Shown here: positions 40,649 to 51,595 of the stretch, one piece after another
How the letters are laid out: every line of letters starts with the position of its first letter
Numbering within the stretch: position 1 is the stretch's first letter
Source of the DNA: Diplosphaera chodatii
Lineage: Eukaryota > Chlorophyta > Trebouxiophyceae > Prasiolales > Stichococcaceae
Reading direction: 5' to 3'
Assembly: GCA_032358165.1 (NCBI GenBank)
Contig: JAALGY010000015.1
Location: 1,984,001-2,048,000, forward strand
Length of the DNA stretch: 64,000 nucleotides
Translations under genes and position numbers: made by a program
The notes under the pieces: generated by a model
Told to the model about the DNA's origin: nothing
Seen by the model: the letters and a program-made list of their open reading frames with translations, nothing else
Database searches by the model: none

Positions 40649-42818
40649 TCATTGGCCAGTCTCCTTTGGTTGCACCACTGCCACAAGGTAGGCTGTCCAC
40701 CCGCGCTGGTTGATGCGCTGCAGCCTGCCCGGCGGCAGCGTGTGGCCGCTGCCGCACTCCACAAACTCTTCCTCTTCGTCGTCATCATCCTCTTCAGCTG
40801 CACCCTGCATCCAGCAAGATTGGCTCTGATGCCACTTGTTACGTGCCAGTTCTGCATGTGCTGATATCCGCAGTGTAGGCAAGGGCACCTTCGTGGCGCC
40901 AGTTTGCCGCAACGGTCGCAGCCAGGTGTGCACCGCATCAAATCCTGCCGCCAGCAGGAGCTCCGTGGTCTCTGGGATGGTCCACAGGCGCCAGTGGTAG
41001 TTCCATATCCTGCAGTGTTTTGAAGTACCATGGTGGGACCGTCCCTAGGTGTTGTTCAACCATGCAAACCACCAGCATGGCGCACATCTTGCAGCCAGAT
41101 GAGTGGTGCACCCAGACGATATGCAACATGAGCAGAACGGTACCTGGGCAGAGTAATAGCACCCCGCTTCCGCAGCGAGATATGACAGTAGATCTCCCGG
41201 GTCACCTGCCGTCCGCAAAATTGTTTCGGGCTAAGTAGTGACCAACGAGTTCGAGCAGAATTTCAGCTGCCGGCATCGGCTGCACCCCGTCATTTGGGGG
41301 GAACACCTTCCTGATGGCAGGCTTTACTTACCGGAGAGAAGCCATCCTGCTCCCAAAGGAACGATGCGCCTGTCATGGTGTTGGTGCGATCTATCCTCGC
41401 ATCGCACTCTGCTGATGGCCCGCCTAACAGGTCCAGCACCTGGCAGTCAAACAGTGCAACTCGCAATGACGTCTGCTCGTGCCTTGCTCGGCTCCGTCGC
41501 AGCAGGTGCAATTTGGTAGGTGAGGATGAACAGTCATCGCCGGCTCACCATAATGCTGCCATCGTGTTGCTGCATCGCAGCATACACTAGGCGCAGGTAC
41601 CGCAGGGCCTCCTCCCGGGTGTGCAGCAGGCACAGGCTGAAGTTCAGAGATGCTACCACATCCGCTGGCGTGTCTCGAAGTTCTGCCTCCCGCTCTGCTG
41701 CCGGCTCAGCTTCCTCTGCTGCCTCCCCATCTGTCTGTGGCGGCTGTGCCGCAGGCGTTGCATCAGCTGCGGCGGGCTGTCCGGCATCACTGCTGACTGA
41801 CGGACTCCCCGCTGTAGATGCTGCCGCAGCCATGATGCGAGGGGCATCCTTCACATCGTCCAGCACCTGTACAACCCAGTCACGATGCTGGCATGTGTGG
41901 TGACTCCACGGCAGGCTCAGTGCCTTGCAACTGGAGGATGGCAAGCGATGTACTTGCATGGTCCGAACAGCACACAGCTCACATTGGAGTGCAGCAGGCA
42001 CAGCTGATCCGCTGCACTGCCGCCGAGCAGTGCATCGCCGTTGTGCCTTGCCCCCCATGCCAGCGCCTCCCTATCTATATCGACACCTGCAGCCGCGCAA
42101 CCCTCTGGCATTTTGCACGACAGCAGCGCAACATGCAGTCCACACATGCCGTAGGTCTGCATGCATCCCGTTTGACTATCCACCTTATGGTTGCCTGCTG
42201 TCTTACCAGTTGCGGTCCGCCGCACATCGCCTTTGCACCAGGTCGCAGATATAATTGCAGTCCCGCAGAAGTCCTCCCGCAGGTGCAGCGGCACCTGTGA
42301 GGCGCGACGAATCTGCCCGCTGTGCAGGGTGTACGCGGGAAGCTAGGGCAGATGCTGCGGGTGGCAGCAGTGCACGTGTAGCAACAGACGTATGCAAAAA
42401 CATGGTTTTTTCCACACCTGCAGGCCAACATACTCTCTGTAGAAGCGGAGCATCCAGGAGATGTCCCCTTGAGGCGCTTGCACAGCATCTTGATACAGCG
42501 CAAACTTGTCGACGTCACCTGCATTGGCTGCGCTCAACGGCACATCTGCACAGACCGATTGAGGCTTCAGCCCCCCATAGTGGGTAACATGAACTCCTGG
42601 CGCTGCAGCATCTGCTGGCATGCTTCAGTGTAAACCAGGGATTTTACCTGGTTCAGACGGCGCATTGATTTTGAGACTTCGGAAGTCTACTGGCTTGACA
42701 AGCTTGCCGCCACGTGGCCCCGCCTGTGTCGCAGTATCGCCATCAGCATTGTGCCGCCGCCAATCAAGCACATGCAAGCATGTAGCCTACCGTTCCCCAC
42801 CTTCCATCCCTTGCCCAT
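40649..42818 (-). CDS. Class I SAM-dependent methyltransferase, bacterial-like, substrate unknown
   Basis: Motifs: DKFALYQDAVQAP (family N-terminus), LREDFCGTAIISATW (replaces the usual Gly-rich motif I), GVDIDREALAWGARHN (motif II with acidic residue), ASLNFSLCLLHTREEALRYL, DLLGGPSAECD, and WNYHWRLWTIPETTELLLAA near 40970-41010. This architecture matches a mainly bacterial methyltransferase family with an EDFCGT signature. Two acidic or Ala-rich inserts are algal features: one near 41650-41830 and DDDDEEEEF near 40770. A compatible first exon starts at ATG 42818 (MGKGWK), joined phase 0 across a 77-nt intron to AGPRGGKLVKPVDF; the next join (phase 1) also fits. Stop at 40649, 147 bp from the convergent CPR5-like stop. 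Confidence 0.72.
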
Positions 42819-43202
42819 CTGTTGATGCTCGACTCAGAGGATCAATGATTGAAAGACGCGATTGTGCTCGCGGCACACGTCAAGGGGCCTGCTGCGCTTG
42901 CCGCCAGTGTTGCTGCAGAGCTTCAGAGGTGTATGTGCACTAGAGGCTTCTGGTCTCATAACGGCATCACGCAATCCTTCATGTAGCAGTCCGCTCATTC
43001 ACTATGATAAACGTCGACGGGCAGCAAGGCACTGTGGCGTGAAAATCTGCCGTGCACCTGCAAAGCACACGTGCTGCATTAAGTGTACGGGCCCGTACAT
43101 GCCACGATCACTCACGAGCGTCGGTCCGTGCACCACCTTGCCCCTCCAGCTATTGCACATGACATAGGGAGCGTCCGATTTGCCACATTGATTGACATCA
43201 CG
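42819..43202. promoter_or_regulatory. Divergent promoter region, methyltransferase / HIT protein
   Basis: 384 bp between start codons of divergent genes. No element recognised. Confidence 0.35.
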
Positions 43203-44130
43203 ATGCCTGACAATGCACAAAACATACCAATCCCGCTGGCTGCAGCGGCATGTCTTGCGGTGTCAGCAGCATCGTTCATTCTTGGCAGAACATTTGGGGA
43301 TCAGCACAGAAAACGCATCTGTACAGTTCCTGAGGATGATGAGTTTGTCATGGTACCACAACTTTCAGCGGGAAAGCACGAGGTTGGTCGTGCCAGAGAA
43401 TGGCGTCACAGCGCCATTTGCTCCAGACCAAAACGTAATCTAATGCGGCACTACCTCCCACAGCAGACCTCTGTTGCAACAGGTCATCAGTCTGGAGCTC
43501 TGTACCGTGCTGCTGATGGACGACTCGCGGTATAACTGGCTGGTACTTGTGCCCCGGCAGGCGAGTCGCCCCACCTACCTGAAGCTGCCCTGCCCGAGTG
43601 GGTAATGCGACTTTACTTCTTGAGGCGATCACCCATACTTCAGCACTCCAATGTGCAGCGGGACTTGGTCGAGGTTGTCGACCTTCCCCCGGATCTGCAG
43701 CGCATGCTCTGGGAGGAGGTTGCCGCTGCAGCCGCTGCTGTGCGGCAGTTGCCAGGCGTAAAAAAGCTCAACATTGCAGCAATAGGTACAGTTGGGCAGA
43801 TAGCCACATCAAATCTTTTACCATATACTTCAGCATACGCGTGCTGATCTGCTGCAATTGACGCCACAGGGAACATTTGCAGTCAGCTGCACGTGCACAT
43901 AACCGGCCGCTTTCCTGGCGATGCTGCATGGCCTGGCCCAGTAAGTGCTGACTACGATGCATGCGTGAAACGCGGCAAATGTGACATGGACCTGTCAGGG
44001 GTTTAACCCGACGACATGTTTTCATGGTACACAGTGCTATGGCGTGGGCACAGCAGAGCCATATGAGGCGAAGCAATTACAGCATTTGCTTGCCAAATTG
44101 AAGGCGGGCATACAACAGCGGCGGGGTTGA
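43203..44130 (+). CDS. HIT-family protein with N-terminal membrane anchor
   Basis: Histidine-triad nucleotide hydrolase/transferase-like protein of the bacterial COG0537 subtype. ATG at 43203 begins MPDNAQNIPIPLAAAACLAV, running into a single hydrophobic helix followed by a basic stop-transfer (DQHRKR), so an N-terminal membrane anchor or signal. Then CTVPEDDEFVMV, VLLMDDSRYNWLVLVPRQ (conserved SRYPWL-type motif), VEVVDLPPDLQRMLWEEVAA, KLNIAAIG, the triad QLHVHITGRFPGDAAWPGPV near 43890-43945, and GVGTAEPYEAKQLQHLLAKL to the stop at 44130. At least five exons, 43203 to about 43380, then near 43480, 43660, 43890 and 44038. The triad keeps two His (HVH). Convergent with ALG9. Confidence 0.82.
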
Positions 44131-44370
44131 CAGAAGCATTGTAGCTACCAGCCGTGCTTCTGAAGCAATGCCTATCACGGTCGACCTGCATTGGTAACAC
44201 ATGTGCCCTCAATTGATAAGGGACACACCTGCAAATCTCTGGTGCATGATCCGCTCAAACACAGACCGAGCCCGCACTGCAAGAAGCCGCACCTGTCATC
44301 CATTTGGTACGCAAAACAGAGTCCAGAGGATGATCTGCGGCATGGCTGGTCTGAGTCTTCACAGCGCTCC

Positions 44371-47361
44371 TCAAAGCTGCGGCACAGAAGTCCGCTGCCA
44401 CAGCGAGTACTGCTGCATGACGATGGGTCGCCTGGACGGCCACGGTAGCAAAAAGGCGCGGCCCAGGGGGTGCGAGGCATCCTTGTCCAGGAAGGGCTCG
44501 GACTTGAGGACTGTCCACTCTGCAAGATGAAAAACACTTGTCTATGTACGCACGATGGCGACATGCCGGTTGTAAAGGACTGTAAACCATCAAGCGTATG
44601 TGCGGCAGCTGATCTACCATGACGCACCGGAATCTGACGGAGGTGTTGGACCCACGAAGAAGTCGCAGCGCTCGCTGCCCACCCAGTAGTTGCTCGGCTC
44701 CTCCCTGTTTGCGTCATTTAGCTGAGAGGGCGCTGCTCTGGTGCCACCCTGCCCAGCATTGCAACCGGTCAGCAGCCTCGGAAGAGTATCAGACAAGCAA
44801 ACTTCTTATGGCCGAACACACGAAAGGAAGATTGAGGTCAGACGCGGTGTTGCGGGGCCCACCTGTCCTGGCGAGAAGGGCCGCGGCAGCAGTCCGTCGA
44901 AGCCAGACTTGACGAACTGCAACCGATACGCAGGTCCAGGCAGGAAGAATGACGATGGAAAGCGGTGCCACTCAGCGCCAATGCACACATGTTGGGTCTG
45001 TATGGTTGGATGTGTGATCTGCAAAAGATCAAGCATTTCATAGGGTTGGCAGCTTGCAAGTGGAGGTCCCTTGACTATGTGAGGACGCATGTTGCTGCCA
45101 CTGGTAGGACAGCATGTATAAGCGCAGCAGTAGGAGCAGATGCGCGCCTCGGGCAGGGCTCGAAATACTGCCATAGGCGCGCTGTAATTGCGCAGCAGTG
45201 CGCCCGTCCGTGCGAGTGATACCGCCAACATAACCGCTAGCAGCCCTGTACGCAGGAGCAGTGTCTGGCCTCTCGTGCAGGCCAGAAGCCCACCCCTACC
45301 TGGCCAAGGTGCATCAGATGCAGCACCTGAGAGAACGCACCTGTTTGCAATGCACTCGACAGTTGCTGCGCTGTGCGTCGGGGGGCGACCAAGCTAAGCA
45401 ATGCGCTCGAGATGTCCTGTAATGCGCCGAGCGACAGCGCTGCAGCTAGGCAAATCTGCACCACAAAATCACTATTACGCAAATCCTCGAAATATCTCGT
45501 ACGTTGTCAATACGATATTACATGCGAATGCCCTTAATGCAGTCTTGAGTATGTGCTGATTGCTTGGTTCATCTGACATATGCACACGCCAGCAGCGTGC
45601 AGTTCGACATTAAAGACTTCGTCATCATCTTGAACAGGGCTCACCAGGGGGTAGACCACGTACAGGAACCGCTCCTCCTTGTGGGGCAGCAGGCTGATGG
45701 TCGACAGCCACAGCCACAGCGGAGCCAGTGCTGCGACACCCTGCAGTTGAGCCCTCAGCGCACCCCCAGGCGGGACACTCTGCCCCGTTCCCCTTTTCTG
45801 CTGTGCTGACGGCTGGGCATCAGCACCTGGCCCGTCTGTGGCAGGCTGAGTCTGAAACACCATGCCGGAAGCACGGTGGCACAGGTGCTGCAGGGCCGCC
45901 AGCACCGGCAGTCCCAGTGCCAGCAGCAATGCAAGGTTGAAGGCCAGGCCCCCATTTTGCACGTAGTATGCTGGGCCCTGAGAACACAGGCAGGCATGGT
46001 GTCAGGAGGATCACGCAGCATGGGACCGGTAGCACGCTGGAAACGGCGGTCATCGAGCATGCATGCTGCTGGTGCAAGGGCAGCCGGCATGCTCATGCGC
46101 CTGCACCTCTACGCCGTACAGTGCGCTCTGTCCGCCGCCGACGACATTATACTTCACGAAGTTCCACAGCGACACCTGCATGGAAGGCGGTCGGGCACAC
46201 TGGCAGCAGGCGTCCGCACGAAAGCTTGGCAGTGCCCGCACAAATCACAACGCCTCTGCGAACCATACTCTGTATGGGCTTGCACATGCAGCTTCGCACC
46301 GTGAGGCGTCCATAGAACCAGTAATCGGCGGCACTAAAAGAGCGCCAACTGCAAGTGTGCCGCCGGCTGCCGTAGAGATAGCAGGCGCCAACGGTGTGGC
46401 AAGCAGCACCCACAGTGCATGCGGCAGGAAGGCCACAGCAGCCACCACCCATCCCAGCATGATGCCACACACCGCCGCAGCAATGACGCCAAACTGGTTG
46501 CCGACCAGCAGCGCGGCACTCCCAGCCGTTAATGCATACCTGACATATGCGGGGTTTGGGGGTCAGCTGTGAGGTGGCAGTCCCGACTAGGTAATAGATC
46601 TGAAAGTGGGACATAACAAAGCAAGCGAGAGTTTGCGTAGTACTTTGCACAACTGGCCAGTGCACTGAGGCAGGGTGCACACATGGCGAACGTGGACGGC
46701 AGGAACGTCGTGGAGGACGTAAACATGCCGCTGCTGAAGCACAACAGCAGCAGTAGGCGCAGAGCCACAGACCGGCCCCACCGTTGCTGCACAGCACTAC
46801 AAAATGCCCAAATGCTCCAATCACCACCTGATTTGAGCTTGGAGCTTGGAGCTGGAAGCTTGCCATACTATCAGGCATTTGGGCCGGGGCACAGAATGAG
46901 CATCGCATGCACCATGTACAGAGAGGATCAGAACCTGCCTGAAGAGCATTGCCTCTGTGGCCGCCGATGCCATGCCGAGCACGGCACGGATAGAGGCAAA
47001 GACAGCGACCTTGCTGGCAGCGGCGCCAAACAACCAAGCAGCTGGCGCCGCTACCACGTTGTGCATGACGATATACAGCCACGACCGCAGCGCATACTGC
47101 GCGCTGCAGATTTAGCGGCGTGCACATGTCAGCGAGATGCGGATGCAGATGATGGTGACACTGGGGGATGTGGCGTGCCAGCAAACATGCTCACACGGCT
47201 GTGAAGCACCTGTATTCCCATGTTTGAAGCCCATAGCCATAAAGCAGGTAGTGCAGCGGCTCCCAATAGTTGAAGACCTCATCGCAGTCGTGCACCAGGT
47301 TGCGGCTTGCGCTGAGGCCTCTGGCGATCAGCAAGATCCCCAGCGCAGCGTATAGCTTCAT
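44371..47361 (-). CDS. ALG9: ALG9 alpha-1,2-mannosyltransferase (GT22)
   Basis: ER membrane glycosyltransferase adding mannoses from Dol-P-Man to the dolichol-linked N-glycan precursor. ATG at 47361 starts a hydrophobic signal-anchor (MKLYAALGILLIARG) followed by the GT22 luminal motif HDCDEVFNYWEPLHYLLYGY and GLQTWEY. Then ALRSWLYIVMHNVVAAPAA, SIRAVLGMASAATEA, FLPSTFAMC, several membrane helices (GVIAAAVCGIMLGWVVAAVA), the PHKEERFLYVVYPL motif near 45660, EWHRFPSSFFLPG near 44950, LLPRPFSPGQ, EEPSNYWVGSERCDFFV, and a C-terminus ending LPWPSRRPIVMQQYSLWQRT, stop at 44371. The set and order match ALG9 along its length. It borders the satellite block on its promoter side. Confidence 0.94.
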
Positions 47362-47814
47362 TGCGCCTGATTTAGGTTTGCGACTGATCGTTAACGGCCC
47401 ATGCGAGATGTGCGCTGCACATTGGAAGATGCCGCGCCCACAAAATATGCAAGCTGCTGGTGGATCCTAGCGGCAGCTGTGTAGCGCATGCCTGCAGCAG
47501 CTACGCGGATCTTTGCAATATTTTGCTTTGCATATGGCTCGTACTTTGGTAAAAGACTCCCTTGGTGTGGTGTCGAGTGTAAACATTGAGACTTCTGTTA
47601 TGTTTGCTGCCTCGTGACTTCCGCTGCGTAGGCAGCCAAGCACAGCAGGAGCCACGGGTGAACCTGCAGAGCACGCTGTGCGCAACCGGATACCGCTCCA
47701 GTCTGGGCACGAACACGAACGTCAGCAAATGTGGCGCAAGTCTCCATCAAATGAGTGGACAAGTGGAGACTTTCTGGTATGTCACTGCCGAGCAACGCAC
47801 CTCTTCCCTGTTAC
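47362..47814. promoter_or_regulatory. ALG9 upstream region next to satellite
   Basis: About 450 bp between the ALG9 start and the first satellite units. Presumed ALG9 promoter; no coding potential or element recognised. Confidence 0.4.
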
Positions 47815-48120
47815 ATGACCAGTCTGGCCCCCCCTTCTCGTTTCTGCCCACCTGATTTGCCACCTTCTCGTCTTGCTTTAGACAACCCTCCCCCTTCTGG
47901 TCTTGCTCACTGAATCTTTCCCCCTTTTCGTCCTGCATGCCAACTTGTTTCCCCCTTCTCGTCTTGCTTGTTACGATGTTACCAACTCTTACCATGCTTG
48001 CCCCCTTCTCGTTTCTGCCTCACCTTTCCCCGTTTTCGTCTTGCCTCACCTTTACCCCTTCTCGGTTTTGCCTCACCTTTCCCCCTTTTCGTCCTTGCCT
48101 CACCTTCACCCCTTCTCATC

Positions 48121-48580
48121 TTGCTCATCAAACTTTTCCCCTTCTCGTCTTTGCCCCACCTTTCCCCCTTCTCGTCTTGCTCATCAAACTTTTCCCCTTC
48201 TCGTCTTTGCCCCACCTTTCCCCCTTCTCGTCTTGCTCATCAAACTTTTCCCCTTCTCGTCTTGCCTCACCTTTACCCCTTCTCGTCTTGCTCATCAGAC
48301 TTTTCCCCTTCTCGTCTTTGCCCCACCTTTCCCCCTTCTCGTCTTGCTCATCAAACTTTTCCCCTTCTCGTCTTGCCTCACCTTTACCCCTTCTCGTCTT
48401 GCTCATCAGACTTTTCCCCTTCTCGTCTTTGCCCCACCTTTCCCCCTTCTCGTCTTGCTCATCAAACTTTTCCCCTTCTCGTCTTGCTCATCAAACTTTA
48501 CCCTTCTCGTCTTTGCCTCACCTTTCCCCCTTCTCGTCTTTGCCTCACCTTCACCCCTTCTCGTCTTGCCCGGAGTTAGA
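48121..48580. repeat. 56-bp tandem units combined into a 111-bp higher-order repeat
   Basis: The marker CAAACTTTTCCCC occurs at 48129, 48185, 48241, 48352 and 48463: spacings of 56, 56, 111 and 111 bp. In the 111-bp units the middle copy carries CAGACTTTT instead. This is a clear higher-order repeat grown from a roughly 27-bp core. Confidence 0.88.
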
Positions 48581-48689
48581 ACACAAAAAGGGGACGGTGA
48601 TCGTGAGCCGAACCTGGTCAAGATAAGAAGGGACCTTGGTCAAACGAAAGCTTTCCTGTTTTCGTCTTGCTCCAGTTTTGCCCCTTCTT

Positions 48690-49560
48690 GTCTTGCGGCG
48701 ATGTAATACAAAAAGGGGACCAGTGGTCAACACGAAAGGGGGACCAGTGGTCCAGTTGAACAAGTTTTCCCCTTTTCGTCTTTGACCAACCTTTCCCCTT
48801 CTCGTCTTGTGCGGCGATGTAATACAAAAAGGGAACCAGTGGTCAATACGAAAAGGGGACAATGCTCCAATCGAACATGGTTTCTTCTTTTCGTTTTGTT
48901 CCAACTTCACCCCTTCTCGTCTTAATCACAGACCCCCTTCTTGTCTTGCGGCGGTGCAATACAATAAAGGGAACCAGTTTTCTATCGAAAAGGGGACCAT
49001 TGTCAAATCGAACACGGTTACCCCTTTTCGTCTATGACCAACTGTCCCCTTTTCGTCTTGATCACAAACCCCCTTCTCGTCTTGTGGTGTGAACCAATAC
49101 AAAAAGGGGACCATGTGGTCAATGCGAAAAGGGGAATAATGGTCCAATCGGGACACGCGTTCCCCTTCTCGTCTTGTGACCAACTTTACCCCTTTTCGTC
49201 TTGCGGCGATGCAATACGAAAGGGGGACCAGTGGTCAATACGAAAAGGGGACCAGTGTCCAGTCGAACACGCCTTCCCCTTTTCGTCTTTGACCAAGTTT
49301 ACCCCTTCTCGTCTTGTGGTGTGAACCTATACAAGAAGGGGACCGGTGGTCAATACCAAAAGGGGGCCAATGGTCCAGTCGAACACGCCTTCCCCTTTTC
49401 GTCTTTGACCAAGTTTACCCCTTTTCGTCTTGTGGTGTGAACCTATACAAGAAGGGGACCAGTGGTCAATACGAAAGGGGACAATGGTCCAATGGAACGC
49501 GCTCTCCCCTTTTCGTATTGACCAGGAAACCCACTTTCGTCTTGCCTTGGTCAACACATT
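48690..49560. repeat. ~116-bp mixed-orientation satellite units with GACCANTGGTC dyads
   Basis: Units combine a G/A-form and a C/T-form core around a short dyad such as GACCAGTGGTC, then a segment with GAACACG. The marker GTGAACCTATACAAGAAGGG starts at 49321 and 49437, a period of 116 bp. The same type returns, inverted, at 52080-52560 and 53140-53720. Confidence 0.8.
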
Positions 49561-49823
49561 GAATAGGGGGAAGGCGTAATACTAGCGGCCGACCGGTCAG
49601 TACCGAAAGAAGGATTTGCCGGACGTTAGCCCTTCTCGTACTGGCCATATGATCCCCTTCCTGTCTTTGACCACCGGCGCCTGTTTGAATGGAGTTTTTA
49701 AAACGGCGGCGTATGTAGCTCATATGCCACGGAAAATCGGAATTTGACCGGGCTCCAAGCCATGATTGACCGGGATGTGGCGGGTTCGATCCCCGCTAGT
49801 ATGACCACTTTCCCCTTTTCGTA
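49553..49823 (+). repeat. Left arm of ~270-bp inverted pair, with tRNA-like B-box
   Basis: Near-identical, in reverse complement, to 51596-51872. It starts around GAATAGGGGGAAGGCGTAAT and ends past CGGGTTCGATCCCCGC (49782-49797). It contains TGTAGCTCATATGCC near 49712, resembling a Pol III A-box, and GGTTCGATCCC, a perfect B-box; no complete cloverleaf can be drawn. Unlike the surrounding satellite this segment is not made of CCCCTT units. Confidence 0.8.
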
Positions 49824-51009
49824 TTTGACCACGTTTCCCCTTCTCGTCTTGTAATACAAAAAGGGGATAGTCAATACAAAAAGGGCAAGGGAGCCATACT
49901 AGCAGAAGAGAACCAAGACGAAAAGGGGAAAGTGGGATGTAACAAAAAGGGGTAGATTTTGATCAATTTGTCTCGACCAATTAGTATGACCATTTTTCCC
50001 CTTTTCGTCTTGACCACTCGACCCCTTCTCGTCTTGCCCTGGTCGTAACACAAAAAGGGGATGCTCAATACAAAAAGGGCAAAGTGAGTCATACTACAAG
50101 ACAGAAAGGGGTAGATTTTGATCCTTTTGGTTCGACCAGTTAGTATGACCACTTTCCCCTTTTCGTATTTGACCACGTTTCCGCTTCTCGTCTTGCCCTG
50201 GTCGTGATACAAAAAGGGCAAGGGAGCCATACTAGCAGAAGAGAACCAAGACGAAAAGGGGAAAGCGAAACAAGACAAAAAGGGGAAAATTTTGCATCTT
50301 TTGGTTCGACCAGTTAGTATGACCATTTTTCCCCTTTTTCGTCTTCACCACTCGACCCCTTCTCGTCTTGCTCAGGTGGTAACACAAAAAGGGGATGCTC
50401 GATACAAAAAGGGCAAAGTGAGTCATACTACAAGACAGAAAGGGGTAGATTTTGATCCTTTTGGTTCGACCCGCTAGTATGACCACTTTCCCCTTTTCGT
50501 GTAGGGGAAACGTGGTCAAATACGAAAAGGGGAAAGTGGTCATACTAACTGGTCGAACCAAAAGATGCAAAATTTTCCCCTTTTGTTTCATCTCAGTTTC
50601 CCCTTGTTGTCTTGGTTCTCCTTTGCTAGTATGGCTCACCTTTGCACTTTTTGCATTACCACCTGAGCAAGACGACAAGGGGTCGATTGGTCAATACCGA
50701 AAGGGGGAAAAGTGGTCATACCGATTGGTCGAACCAAAAGATGAAATCCCCTTTTTTGTCTCACTTTCCCCTTTTCGTCTTGGTACTCTTCTGCTAGTAT
50801 GGCTCCCTTGCCCTTTTTGTATCACGACCAGGGCAAGACGAGAAGGGGAAAGTGGTCATACTAACTGGTCGAACCAAAAGGATCAAAATCTACCCCTTTC
50901 TGTCTTGTAGTATGACTCACTTTGCCCTTTTTGTATTGAGCATCCCCTTTTTGTGTTACGACCAGGGCAAGACGAGAAGGGGTCGAGTGGTGAAGACGAA
51001 AGCACGACG

Positions 51010-51408
51010 CCCGTTACTGACCTTTCCACCTTAAGCAGGGTTTAACGGGACCAACATTTGTCGTTGCGCACTGTTTCAGGGCCGGCAAAACGCGCTAATA
51101 CGCTTTAATGCGTCGTTGTTATCATATATGCGGCCTTGACGTGCTATATGAACGTGCGCGCTGGGCCAAAGCGCATTTTGTGCACACGCTGCCTAAACCC
51201 TAAACCCTAAGGCCATGAACGCATCATTTCGCGCTACGCGCAATTTCACCCGTCGCTTTCCACATTACATTTGCGCAACGTCTTCCTGGACATCAACTTA
51301 GTCAGTAAGATTGCTGCTTGTATGCGTAGCAGTCCTCATGGGCATATTCACGGCGTCCGGTGGTAGCATCCGTTAAACCCTGCTTAAGGTGGAAAGGACA
51401 GTAACGGG
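51010..51408. mobile_element. MITE-like 399-bp element with 39-bp terminal inverted repeats
   Basis: The first 39 bp (51010-51048, starting CCCGTTACTG) and the reverse complement of the last 39 bp (51370-51408) differ at one position (11th base, A versus T). The interior is unrelated to the satellite, has no long open frame, and includes a telomere-like motif. AAGACGAAA occurs at 50993-51001 and 51417-51425 and could be a target-site duplication with element ends 8 nt further out, but the same word is part of the satellite, so this is not decisive. No transposase: non-autonomous if mobile. Confidence 0.75.
51192..51210. repeat. Interstitial telomere-type motif (CCCTAAA)2-3
   Basis: CCTAAACCCTAAACCCTAA, about 2.7 copies of the plant/trebouxiophyte telomere repeat, inside the 399-bp element. 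Too short to be a telomere; either part of the element or captured during break repair. Confidence 0.8.
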
Positions 51409-51595
51409 GCAAAAGCAAGACGAAAAAGGGGAAAAATGGTCATACTAACTGGTCGAACCAAAAGATGCAAAATTTTCCCCTTTTTGTCTTGTTTCGCTTT
51501 CCCCTTTTCGTATTTGACCACGTTTCCCCTTCTCGTCTTGCCCTGGTCGTGATACAAAAAGGGCAAGGGAGCCATACTAGCAGAAGAGAACCAAG

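Noticed and set aside
46147..47184. 345-codon minus-strand open frame
   Set aside because: Overlaps ALG9 in another frame; the ALG9 frame carries the conserved motifs.
47950..48580. CRISPR array
   Set aside because: Units are contiguous tandem repeats without unique spacers, in a eukaryotic nuclear context.
47903..49440. Long open frames in the satellite giving Pro/Ser/Phe/Leu-rich proteins of up to about 270 residues
   Set aside because: Open in several frames at once, entirely made of the repeat unit, no recognisable domain or splice structure; an effect of a stop-poor repeat.
49690..49800. Functional tRNA gene in the inverted arm
   Set aside because: The B-box stem is perfect but acceptor and D stems do not pair and the anticodon region is too long; kept only as tRNA-like.
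51192..51210. Chromosome end
   Set aside because: Fewer than three telomere units with normal genes on both sides.
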